Source of the DNA: Oscillospiraceae bacterium
Lineage (GTDB): Bacteria; Bacillota; Clostridia; Oscillospirales; Oscillospiraceae
Length of the DNA stretch: 5,987 bases
Assembly (NCBI GenBank): GCA_017405545.1
Contig: JAFRAF010000222.1
Location: 1-5,987, forward strand
Direction of reading: 5' to 3'
Shown: one piece after another, positions 4,614-5,987 of the stretch
How positions within the stretch are numbered: the stretch's first letter is position 1
Layout: each line of letters opens with the position of its first letter
The notes under the pieces: generated by a model
Database searches by the model: none
Told to the model about the DNA's origin: nothing
What the model saw: the letters and a program-made list of their open reading frames with translations, nothing else
Position numbers and translations under genes: made by a program

Positions 4614-5885
4614 CTACCTGCCGGATCCGTCCCCGGAGACAATGTCGTCAAGGGTCACGATATCATCGTCATCTGAGACGTCCTGTGTTTCTTCCGGTAC
4701 CTCTGCTTCAGGCTCGGTTTCGTCTTCTGCGGGGGCGGGTTCTTCCCGGGGCACATAATCCTCGCTGTAGCGGTCGGCCACATAGGCACGGCCTCTGGCG
4801 TAACGCCTGTCGCCCACGCGGCTGTCTGAGGGGTTGTCCTCAGCATCAGGGCTGTTCTTCTTGTCCCACTCCCGGGCGTTCTGTTCCTTCTGCTGCCGCT
4901 CCTGTCTGCTCTGCTTCTTTTTGGATGTGTTGGGATTGGCGACAGTGGCGTTCTCCGCCCTCTTTTTCTCGTATTCCTCGCGCTTGCGCTCCAGATCTTC
5001 CTCTCTGGCGCGCATCTTGGCGTCCCAGTCGGCGTATTCCAGATCCAGCTTATGCTTCTGCCAGCGGCCCACGGTCAGCTCCTGAAGGAGCGCGAAGAAG
5101 GTGGACGCCGCCCAGTATATGCCGATGGATGCGGGCATGATGAAAGCGAAGTACAGGGTCATGAAGGGCATAAAGTATATCATTGCCTTCATGGACTGGG
5201 TCTGCTCGTTCTGGCCGTTGGATTTCATGGATACAACGCTGGACAGGAAGGTCAGACCCGCCGCTATGATGGGTATGAGGAACAGGCCCCACAGGCTGGG
5301 GTCGTCGGCGGCGCCGAACTGCCAGAACTTCCACTGGGGCACTCTGCCCAGGTCCATCCCCAGGAAGGAATAGTCCATGCACTTGAGCTTGTCGGATATA
5401 CCGGTAAAGCTGTCCCAGTGCTGGGAGATGAACTGACTCTGATCCAGCTCAACATATATGTCCCTGAGGGAGGTCGTGAAGCCCATGGAATTAAGCTTCT
5501 CGGTGATGACGGCCATCTCCGCGTCATTGAGGCCCATGAGCAGGGTCAGCGGCTTACGGATGGCCTGGTACAGGGCGATGATTATCGGGAAGGGTATGAG
5601 GTTCCATATACATCCCGAGAGAGGTTTGATGCCGTTTTCCCTGTAAAAACGGCTCATCTCGTCGTTTAGCTTCTGCTTGTTGTTGGCGTAGCGCTTCTGC
5701 AGGTCCTGTATTATGGGCTGTGCCCGGGTCATTTTAAGGGTGCTGCGTTTGCTCTTCATCTGGAAGGGCAGCATTATCAGACGCACGAGCAGCGCGAACA
5801 GGAGAAGCGCGATACCGTAGTTCCCTGTGATCTGATAGAACCACATAAACACGGCGCCAAACGGTTTTGCGATGGCGTTCAGCAT
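4614..5885 (-). CDS. yidC: Membrane protein insertase YidC/SpoIIIJ/Oxa1 family
   Basis: This 423-residue insertase places membrane proteins into the cytoplasmic membrane, alone or with SecYEG. It is the short Gram-positive type, without the large periplasmic domain of proteobacterial YidC. Seen: an N-terminal amphipathic part; TM1 (about 21-41, GNYGIALLLFALLVRLIMLP) with the groove arginine Arg35; the cytoplasmic hairpin with MKSKRSTLKMTRAQPIIQDL (43-62) and KRYANNKQKLNDEMSRFYRE (64-83); TM2 (about 88-110); an extracytoplasmic insert of some 80 residues (about 115-195); then TM3 (198-220), TM4 (234-250) and TM5 (252-270). I see no lipobox or cleavable signal. A tail of about 150 residues follows: first Lys/Arg/Glu-rich and probably coiled coil (283-345), then strongly acidic (347-420). 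AAGGAG stands 7 nt before ATG 5883-5885. It lies 32 nt after yidD and 21 nt before jag, the classic origin-proximal order. Confidence 0.97.
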   Translation of the reverse strand: MLNAIAKPFGAVFMWFYQITGNYGIALLLFALLVRLIMLPFQMKSKRSTLKMTRAQPIIQDLQKRYANNKQKLNDEMSRFYRENGIKPLSGCIWNLIPFPIIIALYQAIRKPLTLLMGLNDAEMAVITEKLNSMGFTTSLRDIYVELDQSQFISQHWDSFTGISDKLKCMDYSFLGMDLGRVPQWKFWQFGAADDPSLWGLFLIPIIAAGLTFLSSVVSMKSNGQNEQTQSMKAMIYFMPFMTLYFAFIMPASIGIYWAASTFFALLQELTVGRWQKHKLDLEYADWDAKMRAREEDLERKREEYEKKRAENATVANPNTSKKKQSRQERQQKEQNAREWDKKNSPDAEDNPSDSRVGDRRYARGRAYVADRYSEDYVPREEPAPAEDETEPEAEVPEETQDVSDDDDIVTLDDIVSGDGSGR

Positions 5886-5917
5886 AGTTTACTCCTTAAA
5901 TCGCGTTTTCCGCATCG

Positions 5918-5987
5918 TTATGGTACGGGGTCATAGGGTTCCTCCTTCGTAGAAGGGTGGATGGGATGACCGCGTGACAGGCGTGTA
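5918..5987 (-). CDS. yidD: YidD family protein, C-terminal end only (start beyond window)
   Basis: The last 22 codons of a frame entering from the window edge end with TAA (5918-5920). They read TRLSRGHPIHPS, then TKEE, then PYDPVP at the very C-terminus. The final YDPVP and the preceding RL..HPxHP match the conserved end of YidD, the small membrane-associated factor thought to assist YidC-dependent insertion. Position directly upstream of yidC, on the same strand with a 32-nt gap, agrees. Two features depart from the usual end: the cysteine normally before HP is Gly, and the usual Gly-Gly before the last motif is replaced by STKEEP. Only 70 bases are visible, so the identification rests on this short match and the gene order. 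Confidence 0.75.
   Translation of the reverse strand, partial: TRLSRGHPIHPSTKEEPYDPVP

Noticed and set aside
4442..5140. Long plus-strand frames opposite jag and yidC.
   Set aside because: They are antisense to clear, complete family members, rich in Arg/Pro/Ser/Cys, and lack start signals. They are by-products of GC-rich codon use.

Overview
The window reads as a moderately GC-rich (judged by eye) Gram-positive chromosome, most likely a Clostridia or Oscillospiraceae-type Firmicute. The lineage call is an inference. It rests on a short SpoIIIJ-type YidC with no large periplasmic P1 domain, the yidD-yidC-jag order that normally lies beside the replication origin in Firmicutes, a Clostridia-style cytidylate kinase-like protein, strong AGGAGG-type ribosome binding sites, and frequent AGG and ATA codons. 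Every gene except one TetR-type regulator is on the minus strand.

Right-hand block (3664-5987, minus). The last residues of YidD enter from the window edge. They are followed by YidC (membrane insertase), Jag/KhpB (KH and R3H RNA-binding protein) and an acyl carrier protein. Gaps are 20-32 nt, each gene has its own Shine-Dalgarno, and a strong intrinsic terminator (3601-3639) ends the unit, so this looks like one operon. The usual next gene after jag, mnmE, is absent; an acyl carrier protein occupies that place.

Middle block (2005-3597). A TetR/AcrR-type regulator (plus) and a DJ-1/PfpI-family protein resembling isonitrile hydratase (minus) are transcribed divergently from a 228-bp intergenic region. 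Near-consensus sigma-A promoters for the two directions lie on top of each other and share -10 bases. Dyads and a 10-bp inverted repeat around them are candidate operator sites. This looks like a self-contained regulator and target pair. A perfect 11-bp-stem terminator closes the DJ-1-family gene, and tetR ends convergently against the acyl carrier protein terminator.

Left-hand block (1-1915, minus). A candidate promoter with an AT-rich upstream element (1866-1916) precedes a hypothetical acidic protein, then a cytidylate kinase-like P-loop protein, then a small two-helix membrane protein that runs off the window. The function of this cluster cannot be read from the sequence.

I see no tRNA, rRNA, CRISPR array, insertion sequence or known riboswitch. 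The only gene-free stretch above 300 bases is 1783-2103. It holds the promoter and 5' leader of the hypothetical gene, a GC-rich 15-bp tandem duplication, and the terminator of the DJ-1-family gene.
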